A stretch of DNA of 64,000 bases. Origin: Myxocyprinus asiaticus. Its lineage: Eukaryota > Chordata > Actinopteri > Cypriniformes > Catostomidae. Shown piece after piece: positions 9,978 through 22,135 of the stretch. The notes under the pieces were generated by a model. That model was not told where the DNA came from, did not search any database, and saw only the letters and a program-made list of their open reading frames with translations. Where the stretch lies: NCBI RefSeq assembly GCF_019703515.2, contig NC_059346.1, forward strand, positions 11,688,501 through 11,752,500, read 5' to 3'. A program made the translations under genes and the position numbers. Numbering within the stretch: the first letter of the stretch is position 1; every line of letters starts with the position of its first letter.

Positions 9978-12900
9978 CATAAAACAACAGTTGATAGTGA
10001 CTCACTTTAAAGCTTAAAAAGCTTAAATCACCCAAAACGTCATAAGTATAAACTCTCAGACAAAACAAAATGTACCATTAAAGGTACAAAGCCAACACTG
10101 GGGTGGTACACTTATTTTAAATTAATATTTATAAAGTCCATGTGTCTTGTGTGTCATATTTCAAGTCTTCTGAAGGCATTCAATCCCTTTGTATGATGAA
10201 CAGACTGCAATTTAAGTCATTAATCACTCTCAAATCAAATCAAACCATTGATCAACTCATGTATACAGTACCCAAATATGGCAACATGTCAATAACATTA
10301 CACTATTTCTTTAAGCAAGTGACAGCTGAAAAGAAAAACTCTTAAAGAACTGGAGCAAGTTAGTATATTCTGATGAAATGTAATTTCACATTTTTCTTTT
10401 GAATAACATGCACTCATGAATCATTTACAATAAGAACAGGAATGTGCATTAAAAAGTAAATAGGATCAGTTTTGATTTCACTTTAATATTGTAACTTCTA
10501 TTGTGCAGTGACTTGTTTTCCCTATAGAGACATACACAATACCATACATTTCTACCCATGCCTGCAAATACAGCAGATTTCAGGCTTACACATTCCAACA
10601 TCCTCTGCAGCTGATGCATCACAACAGATCATTGAGAGGAAGCTGAATTTCAGCGCAATGGGTGCCTGCATAATGGGGTTCTCAGCCAATCAGAATGAAG
10701 CATTAGAGTGGCTTTTTTATTAACTGAGGCCATGAGGGAACATTAGTGAAAGGACTGTGTTAAAAATGCAAGGCAGACATAGGATTTTATACCAGTTCCA
10801 GCCGCTACCAATTAAAATAGTAAAACCCATAGGCAAGAAAAATCCCAAATGAGATCTCATAAATAACTGTTTCCCCTACAAAGCAATGAGAATAAATAGT
10901 GTGCAAATGAAGACTTATTGTTAAGTCCCCTGCTTCTGAGGTCTCAAAAAAAGACTCTCACGTGTCTTCTCTAGAATTTAAAAAGAGATCTCAACTATGT
11001 CATAAACTGTGCTCACTGCTCAGACTTGCCAAAATACTATAGTCTGCTATCAATAGTCAGAAATTTGAATATGAACTCAACCATTTCGCATCTAATTTTT
11101 CTAAGACCAAAATATCTGATAAATGCATTTCTAATTCATTTTACAGCTCTAAACGCTTACTGGGAAAATGTGAAAAAACAAACAAACAAACAAAAAAACA
11201 AATAAAAACTCTTCTTTAAAGTCAAACAAGGCCAGTTTATTTATTAAACATCATTCATAAGAACATATTACAATGGAGGAAAACTTTGTCCATAATTTTT
11301 CCATACATCTTGGAGGTCCAGATTTTAAAGCCCTTTATTTACTTGCCCATATATTTACAGTGCAATACCGTAAGCAGGTAAGACCATAGATGGCTCCTTA
11401 TTACTGTGTTTAGGTTACTCTTTAATCTGTACCTCGTCAGTGCCGTTTAGCCGTTTGAGATGTTTGATTTCCTCTATAGCGATAAGCACGGAGATATCAA
11501 GGGAAGCCCAGACGATGCGAGTGCTCCAGAGATACAGTAGGATAGAGCAGAGTGCATCATGGGAGTGGTTTTGTTATGGCTTGCGCAACACTCGCGCGAA
11601 AACCAGGCTTGAATCACGTTTGTTTCAGATGAGGAAGCATATTTAATGCGTATGAAGTGCCAAACTCCAGATGATTATCATTAAATTAGCTTTAACATTT
11701 ACTTAACTCCTGCTTCAGTTCCACTCAAACACCTGTAATTCAGAACAAAAACATCCAGGGCTGGACCAAAATCATTCGGGGCTTGAGACCCGAATGTTTT
11801 GACCTAGTGACACCATTGTTTTCAATGGTCGAAAACCAAATGTGGGTCACATGGTATAAAGCTAGTATTTCTTGTCCAACAAAACAAAGGTCTGAATAAC
11901 AAATAATGTTGAAACTAAAAATAAAGCATAATAAAACAATAATGTCAAAATCTCTATTGTCTTGAGTCCAAAAATACACTATTATTCACAAGGGTCCAAG
12001 CACCAAAGGTGATGAAACCCTACTGTATTTGTACTGATTTTCTTATCATCCTTTTTCTGCCCTGCCTGTAAAAAATTATTAATGTCTGTAGTACAAATGG
12101 TGCAGGATAGGTTATGCACAGAAGTTTGATATTTAGGGTTAGGGGTTTGTTCAAATTCCTAACCATAACGATGAGCATTAGTAATTGTGATTTCTTAGTA
12201 ATAGTGATAAAAATTTAAGATTAAACATAACTGAGAATACCATTAAGTCTCTATGAAACCGCAACCTCTAAGAAAATTTATTCTGGGAACAGGTCACATT
12301 GGTCATCTAATCCACTCTGACATTATATGGCATATTAATTGCAGGAAGTTTTTTTTTGTAAATAGCACTGAATATAATCTATTAATTCATGAACCAAATA
12401 CATGACTTCACATTGCGAGTTACAAAATCTTGATGAAGGAAAGAAATAATGCACTTGCTAGCTTTAAATGTTGAGATTACTCAGTGCTGACACATAGACC
12501 AACTGCTAATACACAAATGATTCCTCAAACAAGTGCTACTTCAGAATAGTGAAGATGGGTCAGCTTTATCAATATACAGTATATACACCAACTGCAATCA
12601 AATATCCGTCACCACTCTATAGAAGGAGTGAAAATAGGTTAAGTAATATCTCAATTATTTGTCCATATTAGGTCTGGCACTAGCACATTGCAGTGTGAGC
12701 AGCATGACGTAAATCCACCCTCTTTTTTTCACACCTTTGCCACAGAGTTTGGTCCAAAAATACAGAACTCACAGGGAATCATTCATATTTCGCAGTGTCT
12801 TTGGAGGTGTTGTGTTTTTCAGCTCTCGCTTTGTGTCCTCTCCTCCTACACTGTTTTGATTAACGCTTATTATATTATATGGAAATGAGGGGATGTGGAT

Positions 12901-13826
12901 GAGTCAAAGCAATGTTAATGGTTAAAGAGGAGCTTCTGCGCCAGCTGCTGCCCACCTAATGGATATTTAACACAGCTGTCAATCTAGCTGTCACTCTACT
13001 GTACACATGCACACAGAATCAACACACACAATAAACCTACTTGGGAGATAAAAACTGATAGACTAACAATAAAATATTATTAAATGAATGATTTACATCA
13101 TCATTTGATGGACAAAGACTTACTAACAGCAGAAATAGTGTGGAGGACAGTGAGGAAAATAACAAAGCCATAAGCTACAAGAGGATGTGCATTTAAATGA
13201 TTTTACCATGGTTAAGGGGTGTTATTGAAGGTAAAATCAATTTACATCTTATGGTCTTGAGTGGCTTACTGCTTAGAATGGTGGCAACAAAAATTTGATA
13301 CTACTAATAAACACTACCAGTCAAAAGTTTGAAGACACATACTCATTCTTAATTAGCCTTAATTATTTCTTTATTATTATTGTTATTGTTATTATTATTA
13401 TTATTATAGTTTTGTAAAAAAAAAAGAAATAAAAAGAAAGAAAAAAGAAATCCAAAATTTAAGCAATTACGCATAAACCTTTACATCCAAATTTTTATCA
13501 AAAGATCATAAGAAACAAATTCAGCCAAGAGTCCCCAAACTTTTAATACACTGTAAATGTATTAATAATCACAATAACAATATATTCCAGCAATTACTTC
13601 TGCCAAGTAATATAGTTCATTATTCTAACTAGAAGACATTTACATTTGGTAAGAAACTTGCTGTTTTAGGATTAAATTGATGTATGATCACAAGTGTCTG
13701 AATATGAGCTAATTTACAATGGCTTCAAACATGAATAATCCGAATTTGGAGTGGAGACACTCTGTTTTATAATACATAATTTTACTCTATAATAAATAAC
13801 AACCCTAAGTCCAACCCACAAAAGGC
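9978..13826. other. About 3.8 kb with no supported gene
   Basis: AT-rich DNA with many stops on both strands. Short frames (for example 10142-10345, 11440-11646, 12688-12888) lack recognisable domains, splice context or homology I can name. 13316-13360 begins CCAGTCAAAAGTTTGAAGAC, which resembles the end of a Tc1/mariner family, but I see no partner end. A short AAC/A-rich tract lies at 11177-11205 and a TTA/TTG tract at 13372-13410. Confidence 0.4.
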
Positions 13827-13834
13827 TGCCAACA

Positions 13835-14121
13835 TGGTAACACTTTACAATAAGGTTCAATTTTTTAACATTAGTTAACAACATTAGTTAACATGAACTT
13901 ACAATAAACAATAAATTTACAGCATTTATTAATCTTGGTTAATGTTAGTTTTAACGTATAGTAATACATTTTTTAAATCAAAAGTTGTATATGTTAACAT
14001 TAGCTAATGCACTATGAACTAACATGAACTAACAATGAACAACTGTATTTTTATTTACTAACATTAACAAAGATTAATAAATGCTAATGTTAACGAATCA
14101 AACCTTACTGCAAAGTGTTAC
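13835..14121. mobile_element. MITE with TGGTAACACTTTACAATAAGG ends and 8-bp TSD
   Basis: The left end GGTAACACTTTACAATAAGG is inverted at the right as CCTTACTGCAAAGTGTTAC. The flanks are a perfect 8-bp duplication TGCCAACA (13827-13834 and 14122-14129), pointing to a hAT-type mechanism. The interior is rich in TTAACATTAGTTAA motifs. A second, partly decayed copy lies at 40849-41107. Confidence 0.8.
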
Positions 14122-14129
14122 TGCCAACA

Positions 14130-14961
14130 CATACTGTATACTCTCTTTGCAAGAAGAACAAAACAAGCTAATATCATGATCCTGAGAAAGACACTCTTTC
14201 ATCCAAGAACATCCACCCACCATGTAGCTTCAGTTTTTCATTCTGGTCACAGTTGTTAATGTTCACCTCGCTCTGGGGACTCTAACATAAATCCAGAGGT
14301 CTGATCTCTGACAGGCACCCCACTGTGCTGCAACAGCCATTGGAGAAACAACAAGTGATACATCACCAGGAATTATAATATGGAAACAAGTTATGCTAAC
14401 ATTGATCTACATATTGATTTTTCAAATTCAAAGAATGAGGCAAGTGGAAATGATGGGATGTTCAGGAACGGAAACATTACTCCTTTGCATGGCAATAATA
14501 TTTTTTGAGAATAAGCTTGATTCAGATGAAAAGACTAAATGTACAGAATCACAATAAAGGTCACTTATTGTGATAGGCAGCCAAACACACTGAAGCATCG
14601 AAGATTGAGATATTTGAAAGAGACACAAGCAAGACTTGAACACAAAGGCAGGAAGGCAAAAAAAGGAATAAATTAAATGCCAGGTGGAACATGGCTGATG
14701 ATGTCTTTTAATTTTCTCTGTTCCAGTCAGAAATGAACACTAAAGTGATCATTAGCTCGGGTTATTGTAAATTTCTTCCTTGAATAAATCTTTGTTAAAG
14801 GTGGAGAAGATGACAATGGCAATGTGTGAAATGACAATGCAAGAGAAACAGTCACATAAAATGGATTCAAATGCATTTTTAAAAAGCTTAAACTATTGTG
14901 AAGCTAATTGTTAACTGACACACAAAAACCAAAGCAAGCACAACATAACATAACATGTCCC
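14130..14961. other. No gene seen
   Basis: No supported feature. A minus-strand frame at 14428-14643 has no recognisable domain. Confidence 0.4.
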
Positions 14962-16252
14962 TTAAAGGGACAGTTCACCCAAAAACGAACATTCTGTCAT
15001 CATTTACAGATGATGTCTCTTGTTGTTCCAAACCTGTATGACTTTCGTTCTTCTGCATGTTTAACACAAAAAAGATAGTTTGAAGCATCCCAGAGCTGCT
15101 CTTTGTCATAAAGTGAAACCATATTGTGACCAGGGACTGTCAAACTCCAAAAAAAGTAACATAAAAGCACAATAAAAGTAGTCTATACCAGGGGTTTTCA
15201 ATCCTAGTTCTATGGCCTGTTGCACGAAGCTAGTTGAACAAACTCAGAGTTTAAGATAAATTTTCAGTTTGAGAAAACCAGATAAAGCCAAACCGGTCTA
15301 GATCGGGTTCAGCGATCTCAAGAAGCTTGGTACAAACGTTCTCTGTCAACTCAGAGTTTGATCCAGAGTTCATGGTTAACCCTGAAGCTTGTGCACACGA
15401 ATGAGTGATGTTTGCCACAAACAGCCAATGGGTGAAGCTTGGGGAGAGTCGGTACAATGTACTTCTCGCAAGACATTCAGAGTGATTTACATCTCCACTA
15501 AAGATCATAATGAAAATATAAAGAATTTAAACATTTACATGGCATGAAGAAACACAGCTGCCACAAAAGAAAAAAACTGTATATAATGTTTAATTTAACT
15601 GATATAGGTTCACAATAAAACACATGAATATAAAATTTTAAAAGCATAAAAATCTATATATTTATCTAAAATGTAAACGCTTTTATATTAACTTAAATTA
15701 AAAGTAAAATAATTTAATTAAGTGCATATATTGTCACTTTGTGTTACAGTCTACAATACAATTTTAAATGTGCAAAGACTACTCACACAATAAATGTGTC
15801 TTTAAAGTGTGAGAATCACCTTACGAACATTTCTGCAAGCAGTATTTTTTTTTAGGTTCTCAGCATTACACACTGCATACAGGTACAGAATGTAAAGAAA
15901 TGCAAAGAAACTCAATAATACATTTTAATGTGCTGCTCAAAAGATAAAAGGTTCCCTGATCTCTCAAATAAACCATCTTATAATATGTATCTTAATATGT
16001 AGGTATAATGTATAAAATCGTAATATATAAATCTAAATACATTAAATATATACATTTCCCAGCAAAGGGTGCTTTAATTTTGAGCGAGAGATACAGGAGG
16101 AGTGACTTTATTGCGTCAGAGATGTTACTTTACTCACAGCTGATTGGTTCAGGATCTGTTTGCGATCTGTAACCCAGAATAAAACCTGCTCCGGAGCAGA
16201 TTAGCCATAAATTGCTATGGCGGTAAAAACTGACCCACCTTCTTGAGCCTGA

Positions 16253-16462
16253 AAAACGTCATGGTTACTTGTGTAACCTCCAATCCCTGATGGAGGGAAC
16301 GAGACGTTGTGTCGATGTAGTGACACTAGGGGTCACTCTTGGGAGCCCGAGACACCTCTGGTCTTTGATAAAAGGCCAATGAAAATTGGCGAGTGGTATT
16401 TGCATGCCACTCCCCCGGACATACGGGTATAAAAGGAGCTGGTATGCAACCACTCATTCAGG
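16253..16462 (+). repeat. DIRS copy B left inverted terminal repeat
   Basis: It runs from AAAACGTCATGGTTAC to CCACTCATTCAG and is the inverted match of 20088-20265. It contains CCAAT (16376-16380), the octamer ATTTGCAT (16398-16405) and TATAAAAG (16428-16435). Confidence 0.85.
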
Positions 16463-16530
16463 TTTTATGCTGAGGAGCCGATATAAGGTCTGGCCATTTC
16501 AGCGGGTAGTTCAGCGTTGTAGCAGGAGGG

Positions 16531-16638
16531 ACACAACGTCTCGTTCCCTCCAGGGAACGGAGGTTACACAAGTAAACATGACGTTCCCTATCTGTCACTC
16601 ACTCGACGTTGTGTCGATGTAGTGACACTAGGGGTCCC
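16531..16638. repeat. DIRS copy B internal complementary region
   Basis: The complement of the left terminus (ACGTCTCGTTCCCTCC ... GTTACACAAGTAA) is joined at about 16579-16590 to the complement of the right terminus (GTTCCCTATCTGTCACTCAC ... GACACTAGGGG). The joined order reproduces a head-to-tail circle junction. It lost four bases (ATCA) in the CTCCATCAGGG segment that other copies keep. Confidence 0.85.
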
Positions 16639-16849
16639 TATACGAAACGCCACAACTGGCTGAACTGGCGGTGTGTGGTGGGCAGACTACTGTTTGCCTC
16701 ATAGCCAGCACACCAGGTCGACATGTAACTTCCCCCAACATAGCTATGAGTGTTGAATGGCCCTTTGGGGACAAGTCGACTACCCAAAAGATAGAGATGG
16801 GCTTAACCCAGTCGTGGCCTCTTTTCCCCTTCTCTTTTTCCACTCCTTA

Positions 16850-17030
16850 AAAAAGAAGGGGGATTATCCAACCTCTCCTGCAGGAAGGAAAGCACTGATC
16901 CCACTGCGCATCTCTGGGGGTCTTCGCATCGGGAAGAACACCACTTAGCAAACAGACGCCACTAAAAGGCATACAGGCGCCTCGTAGAGGGGGCCCTAGC
17001 CTGAGTGATCATGTCTACCACCACTGAGGA
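16850..17030 (-). pseudogene. DIRS copy B tyrosine recombinase start, fused to the RT thumb
   Basis: On the minus strand the RT thumb sequence (LLGHMASSV) runs directly into TQARAPSTRRLYAF and, past a stop, FAKWCSS and SVLSFLQERLD. These are the N-terminal, core-binding part of the DIRS recombinase. The whole RNase H is lost between the two, and the frame ends before any His-x-x-Arg or tyrosine box. The TAG within the LYAF-stop-W segment also breaks it. This fusion cannot encode a working recombinase. Confidence 0.7.
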
Positions 17031-17800
17031 TGCCATATGCCCCAGGAGCCTCTGAAAAAGTTTCAGTGGAACCGCTGTTTTCCGTTTGAACACCTTCAAA
17101 CAGGCCAGCACTGACTGGGCGCGCTCGTTTGTAAGGCGCGCCGTCAAGGAGACTGAGTCCAACTCCAAACCGAGAAAAGAGATGCTCTGAACCGGGAGGA
17201 GCTTGCTCTTTTCCCAGTTGACCCGAAGTCCTAGTCGCTGAGGTGTGATGGCACCAAGTCCCTGTGTGCGCACAACATGTCTCGAGAGTGAGCTAGGATT
17301 AGCCAGTCGTCGAGAGAGTTGAGAATGCAAATGCCCACCTCCCTTAACGGGGCAAGGGCAGCCTCTGTGATCTATGTAAAGACACGAGGAGACAGGGACA
17401 GGCCGAAAGGGAGGACTTTGTACTGATACGCCTGACCCTCGAATGCAAACCGCAGGAAGGGTCTGTGTCGAGGAAGGATTGAGACATGGAAGTACACATC
17501 CCTCAGGTCTACCGCCCCAAACCAATCTTGATGCCGGACGCTCGCCAGAATGCGTTTTTGTGTCAGCATCTTGAACGGGAGTCTGTGTAAAACTCGGTTC
17601 AGTACTCGCAGGTCCAAGATTGGCCACAACCCACCACCTTTTTTCGGTACGATGAAGTAGGGGCTGTAAAACCCTTTCTTCATCTCGGCTGGAGGGACAG
17701 GTTCTATCGCGCCCTTCCGTAGGAGGGTAGCGATCTCCGCGCGCAAGGTGGCAGCGTTTTCGCTCTTGATCAAAGTGAAGAAAATACCGCTGAACCTGGG
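17030..17800 (-). pseudogene. DIRS copy B reverse transcriptase (relic, YLDD changed to SLDD)
   Basis: The minus strand carries the RT palm blocks SPYFIVPKKGGGL, ILDLRVLNR, AVDLRDVYFHV and LPFGLSLSP. The frame stops at 17372 with TAG just after LSPRVFT. The same frame then gives the catalytic box as SLDDW instead of YLDDW (plus strand near 17305-17325). The thumb follows in another frame as GLRVNWEKSKLLPVQ. Stops, a frame change and the altered active site all argue for inactivity. Compare copy A, where the same tyrosine codon became a stop. Confidence 0.85.
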
Positions 17801-18365
17801 CGGGCGCCTTGCGAACTGAATCGTGTAGCCGAGTCGGACGGTCCGGATCAGCCATCACGACGGATTGGAAAGCGTGAGCCACGCGTCCAAGTTCCGCGCA
17901 AGGGGGACCAAGGGGACAGCGTCGTCGGACATACCGGCAGGTGGGGCCTCGTGGCAGGGCGGAGCTCAAGGTGCCACACCACGTCGTGGCCGTGCTGATT
18001 CTAGGGACATTGAAGCACTTACATGGCTCCTTGTGACCACCCCTGGAACAGTCTGGCACGGGGGAGGAAGAGGCCTGTCCTCGTAACCCATGGAGACCAC
18101 AGCTGGGTGCTCAGGGGCAGAAAGGCCACCGCTGGAGCACCAATCCTGCAAAAAAGAACCCATGGATGGTAGTCGTGGTGACCACCGTACACACCGGGTA
18201 TGTGACCCAGGGAGGAAGGAAGCTGCTCTTTTGCTGAACTGTTTCACTTGGGCATGCGGTGAAATCAAACAAAAAGGCAACAAAAATTTTCCACCCGGCC
18301 CTCCACCGGGGGATGGAGTGATCTTTCTACCAGCTTTGGGTTCCCTCATCCCTGGATCGCCCGTC
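17800..18365 (-). other. DIRS copy B gag-RT linker
   Basis: It corresponds to 517-1040 of copy A (shared SQVSASMSL, SARP and PDRPTW blocks in matching order). Open frames exist on both strands but none shows a recognisable domain. Confidence 0.5.
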
Positions 18366-19813
18366 TCAGGGGCGCTTTAAGGACCTCCGTGGGTTCTTAG
18401 ACGCCGGCTGTGAGACGGGTGGCATCTGCTTCCTGCGGTGGGCTCCACATCGGGGCCGGGCCGAAGGGGCAGGCTGCAGTGGAGCCGGTGCAATCACCGC
18501 AGGGGGATGCCCTTGGTGACGAGCAGACGGGGTGCGGGATCTTGAGCCGCACCGGGGCAGGATGTGCCGGATTGCCTCCGTCTGCTGCTTCACCGCCGAG
18601 AACTGCTGGGCAAAGTCCTCGACGGTGTTGCCGAATAGACCCACCTGGGAAATGGGGGCAGCAAGGAACCATGTCTTGTCGGCCTCACCCATCTCGACCA
18701 GGTTGAGCCAAAGGTGGCACTCCTGGACCACTAGTGTGGCCATCGTACGCCCGAGAGACCGCGCCGTGACCTTCATTGCTCGGAGAGCGAGGTCGGTCGC
18801 CAAGCGCAGTTCCTACATCAAATCTGGGGTGGAACTACCCTCGTGCAGTTCTTTCAACACCTTGGCTTGGTGGACCTGCAGGAGAGCCATGGCGTGCAGG
18901 GCAGAGGCGGCTTGTCCAGCAGTGCTGTAGGCTTTAGCCGTCAGGGATGATGTGAGCCTACAGGGCTTGGATGGGACCTTAGGGCGTCCGCGCCAGGTGG
19001 TGGCGCTCTGCGGGCATAGGTGCACCGCGAGCGCCTTATCCACCGGGGGAATCTCCGTATAGTCCCTGGCCGCCCCGCCATCGAGGCTAGTGAGAGCGGG
19101 GGAACTGCGGAATTGGGGCCGGGCAGTAAAAGGTGCCTCCCACGACTTCGTCAGCTCCTCGTGCACTTCTGGGAAGAATGGCACTGGAGCAGGGCGTGGC
19201 TGCTTTGAGCATCGCCACGAGCCCAGGAACCAATCATCAAGCCGCGAGGGTTCAGGGGAGAGCGGAGGGTTCCACTCTAACCTGACGCTCGCAGCCGCCC
19301 GGGAAAGCATGTCCATCATTTGGCATTGGCCTGTGACTGGGCAATCGTCCCTGAAGGGGGAAGCCCAGCTGAGGCTTCTGCATCCGACTGGACAAGCCCG
19401 CTCTCCGATGCTGCGCTCGAGAGCTCATCATCTCCGCGGGCTCCAAACAAGAAGCGAGACTTGCCGTGAGATGAGCCGGCGAACTCATCTGGAAGCCTGA
19501 TTGGGGCAGACGAGTGTGCTGGGGAATAGGAGGTCCGTGGGGGGATACCCGGCGGAGACGATCCCATTGGGGTCCCCAAATTCGCCCCCAGTGCTAGCCG
19601 CGATGGCCTCATACCCATAGGTAGAAGGACTGAGGCTTGCTTTCTTATGAAAGCAAGCCGCGACCGCAACGTTGCCATGGTCATGTTCTCGCAGTGAGAA
19701 CATGAACCATCCACAAATGCTGCCTCCGTGTGGGTCACGCCCAGACACGAAAGACAGCGATCATGACCATCTGAAGTTGAGAGATAACGACCGCAACCAG
19801 GAATAACACACAA
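18366..19813 (-). pseudogene. DIRS copy B gag-like ORF, in three pieces
   Basis: The minus strand starts at 19813 with MCVIPGCGRYLSTSDGHDRC and a Cys/His cluster (C-x4-C, then H-x2-C-x2-C) typical of the N-terminus of fish DIRS gag. The first piece ends at 19316 where its TGA overlaps the ATGATG of the next frame (a single-base shift). The second piece (19319-18813) has RLDDWF and FFPEVHEELTKSW. It ends in TAG (18813-18815) where a glutamine codon is likely. The third (to 18366) has LVVQECHLWLNL and a basic, Pro/Ser-rich tail. Gag would package the element RNA. The N-terminal piece recurs in copy D (53223-53585). Confidence 0.75.
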
Positions 19814-20087
19814 TCAGAAAGGTATCTTTAAAAAGACGCGGCTTTAAAAAGACATTCTGTGTGTGCCGCTCTTTTAGAGAAATATATACTCTTTTAGAGG
19901 AGGAAAAGCTCTTTCAGAAAATATACTCTCTTGTTTTTCTGCCGAAGCACCCAGGGGCGTTCTCTGCAGTGCACCAGTGCAGAGGAGGGAGAAGCCGCTG
20001 AAATGCGCCGTCAGATCCAGCAGAGGTGAATGAACAGTAATATTCAGCTCAATGAGCATGACCGTTCGGCTCCGAAGAGAAAATCTG

Positions 20088-20265
20088 AACGAGTGGTTGC
20101 ATACCAGCTCCTTTTATACTTGTATGTCCGGGGGAGTGGCATGCAAATACCACTCGCCAATTTTCATTGGCCTTTTATCAAAGACCAGAAGTGTCTCGGG
20201 CTCCCAAGAGTGACCCCTAGTGTCACTACATCGACACAACTTCGAGTGAGTGACAGATAGGGAAC
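20088..20265 (-). promoter_or_regulatory. DIRS copy B right terminal repeat with octamer and TATA promoter motifs
   Basis: On the minus strand this 5' end carries CCAAT, the octamer ATTTGCAT (20148-20141) and TATAAAAG (20118-20111), in that order and pointing towards gag at 19813. The outer border is GATAGGGAAC at 20265. Promoter function is inferred from motif order and spacing. Confidence 0.7.
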
Positions 20266-20590
20266 CAGAGTTTGCCCAAACTAAACTCAAAGTTACCAGG
20301 GTAGCCACTGAAACCAGCTTCATGCAACAGGCCTCTAGAGACCCACAGCAGTGCACTTTTTGTATGTATTCCTTTTTTAACATGCCCCAGTTCAGGTCAT
20401 GGAGCCTCTCCTAACGAGCTGATGATTTGAATCAAGTGTGTTAAATAAAGGAAATATCCAAATTGTGCAGTAATGTGGGTCCCCAGGACTTGAATTGAAA
20501 ACCCCTAGTCTATATGACTATATTTCTAGTGTGCTATAATTCTAGACTTCTGAAGCCATGCAAAACTTTGCTGTTTGATGAAAAACACGC

Positions 20591-20937
20591 ATCTCCACTT
20601 TTGGCAATTTTGACTTTTTACCATAGATGAAATGCGCCGAATTACCTCTTCATACTGTTTAATCTATGAATTGTGCATCGAAATGACCAATGAAAAGATG
20701 TTTAATCTATCTGGCTATCTGTCTAACAAGTATCTCCATTGGCCTTGAGTATTGTCTATTAAAACCGCTTCTGTCCCACCCTTATGTTTTGAAGAGCATC
20801 AACTAATTTAAGTCAGCTGTCTGGCTGTCACTTGAAGCTAGAGTCAGTCTGCTCATCTATAACACCACCACTCTGGTATTGTGAAGCTTAAGCAGTCAAA
20901 AGATATTTTGGAAAGGTCGATAAACTATGAAAGGAGT
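20591..20937. other. Spacer between DIRS copies B and C
   Basis: No gene or named repeat is recognised. Confidence 0.4.
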
Positions 20938-22135
20938 CCAAAACGTCTAGGTTACTGGTGTAACCTCTGTTCCCTGATGGAGGGAACGAGATGTTGTGTC
21001 GATGTAGTGACACTAGATGTTCGATCTTGAGAGCCCCAATCACCTTTGCTTAAAATAGAAAAAGCCAATGAGCACTGGCGAGTGGAATTTGCATGCCACT
21101 CTCTGCCCCGGACATACGGGTATAAAAGAAGATGGTATGCACCACTCATTCAGATTTATGCTGAGGAGCCGATAGAGAGTCCCGGCCATGTCAGCGGCTG
21201 GTACAGCGCCGCAGCAGGAGGGACACAACGTCTCGTTCCCTCCATTAGGGAACAGAGGTTACACCAGTAACCTAGACATTCCCTCTCTGTCACTCACTTG
21301 ACATTGTGTCGATGTAGTGACACTAGGGTTTCCTATAGGACACGCCACAGGCACTGAACCGTGTCATGATGTACGGAAGAATGGACACGGGCAAGCTGCT
21401 GCGTGCCTTGCAGCGAGTGCTCGACCACGTTGTGACCTTCCAGCGAGTTTGGTAAGGCGTCTCCCTAGTCCTATTAAGGGGGGAGGAGGCACTTACCCAA
21501 GGCTACAGGTGGTGGCCTTTCCTGATTTTGCTGTTAAGCAATTTCCTGCCAAGCACCTTCGAGAACAGCGCTGGGAAGTGCTCTTCACTCTCCAGGAGGG
21601 AGGGCACTACAGAGACCACATCCTATCAGAGGGAGGTTAACATGTGGAGAATATCTCACATGGACTTACCTATGGGGAAGTTCACATATGGAATGATACC
21701 ACCGGGAGGACCCTATCTATGGAGAGGGTACACAGCAACAGTGGCCGAAGCAGAGCAAAGATTTGATGAGGGGAAAAACAGGGTTCACCTGAGAGGAAAC
21801 CGAACAGTGGAAATGCGTCATACGGGATTACCGAGGGGGGAATCACCACATATGGAGCACTGAGCCCAAGTACACGGGCTCACCTGAAAAGGGGCATACC
21901 ACGAGTACTGGGCCTGGTGGTGTCACTCCTCCGCCGAGTTCATCACCAAACAGTGCTTAAGACTTAAGACCTGGCATCCAGGGTTCACCAGTTATGGGGA
22001 ACTGTTGTGGAAAAAATAGTGCACATTATCACCTTGAAAAAGGGGAAAGGTGTAAATGCAAGCAGTACACACAACCGGCTGCCCGGCCTACCTACTGTTA
22101 CCCCGTAACACTCGGGACAAAACCGGTTCTGCCGG

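Larger units (their letters stand above)
16253..20265 (-). mobile_element. DIRS-type retrotransposon copy B (innermost layer, minus strand)
   Basis: Both ends are present: left inverted terminal repeat 16253-16462, right 20088-20265. On the minus strand the order is right repeat with promoter motifs, gag (19813 to 18366), linker, reverse transcriptase (17773 to about 17030), a short recombinase start (near 16960), internal complementary region (16638-16531) and left repeat. The RNase H and the catalytic part of the recombinase are deleted. It inserted into the GGCCTGTTGC element; the flanks join as GAGCCTGAA / CCAGAGTTTG around a shared AAC, with no longer target duplication, as expected for recombinase-mediated entry. 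Confidence 0.9.
15214..20333. mobile_element. Third layer: GGCCTGTTGCACGAAGCT-ended DNA element, split by DIRS copy B
   Basis: The left end GGCCTGTTGCACGAAGCTAG is inverted at the right as CAGCTTCATGCAACAGGCC. CTCAGAGTTT motifs lie inside both ends. The left flank is CTA-T and the right flank T-CTA, compatible with a 3-bp duplication. Ends of this kind resemble PIF/Harbinger or ISL2EU families, but no transposase remains to decide. 15214-16252 is the left half, with no supported open frame; the minus frame 15251-15508 lacks recognisable motifs. Confidence 0.65.
15189..20507. mobile_element. Second layer: hAT-like MITE split by later insertions
   Basis: The left end CAGGGGTTTTCAATCCTAGT is inverted at the right as CTTGAATTGAAAACCCCTA. 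The flanking 8-bp duplication is GTCTATAC (15181-15188) and GTCTATAT (20508-20515), 7 of 8 matching. The original element was small: about 25 bases on the left and about 175 on the right of the next insertion. Confidence 0.8.
14962..20590. mobile_element. Outermost layer of a nest: TTAAAGGGACAGTTCACCC element split by later insertions
   Basis: The left part (14962-15180) starts TTAAAGGGACAGTTCACCCA and continues with the CTGTCATCATTTACAGATGA and GTATGACTTTCGTTCTTCTG blocks of this family. The sequence resumes after the hAT-like insertion at 20516 (GACTATATTTCTAGTGTGC ... CTAGACTTCTGAAGCC), which matches the equivalent stretch near 4340-4410. The right terminus is decayed or lost near 20590. 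Confidence 0.65.

Noticed and set aside
17865..18380. Plus-strand frames over DIRS copy B
   Set aside because: Antisense shadows of the minus-strand gag and linker region.
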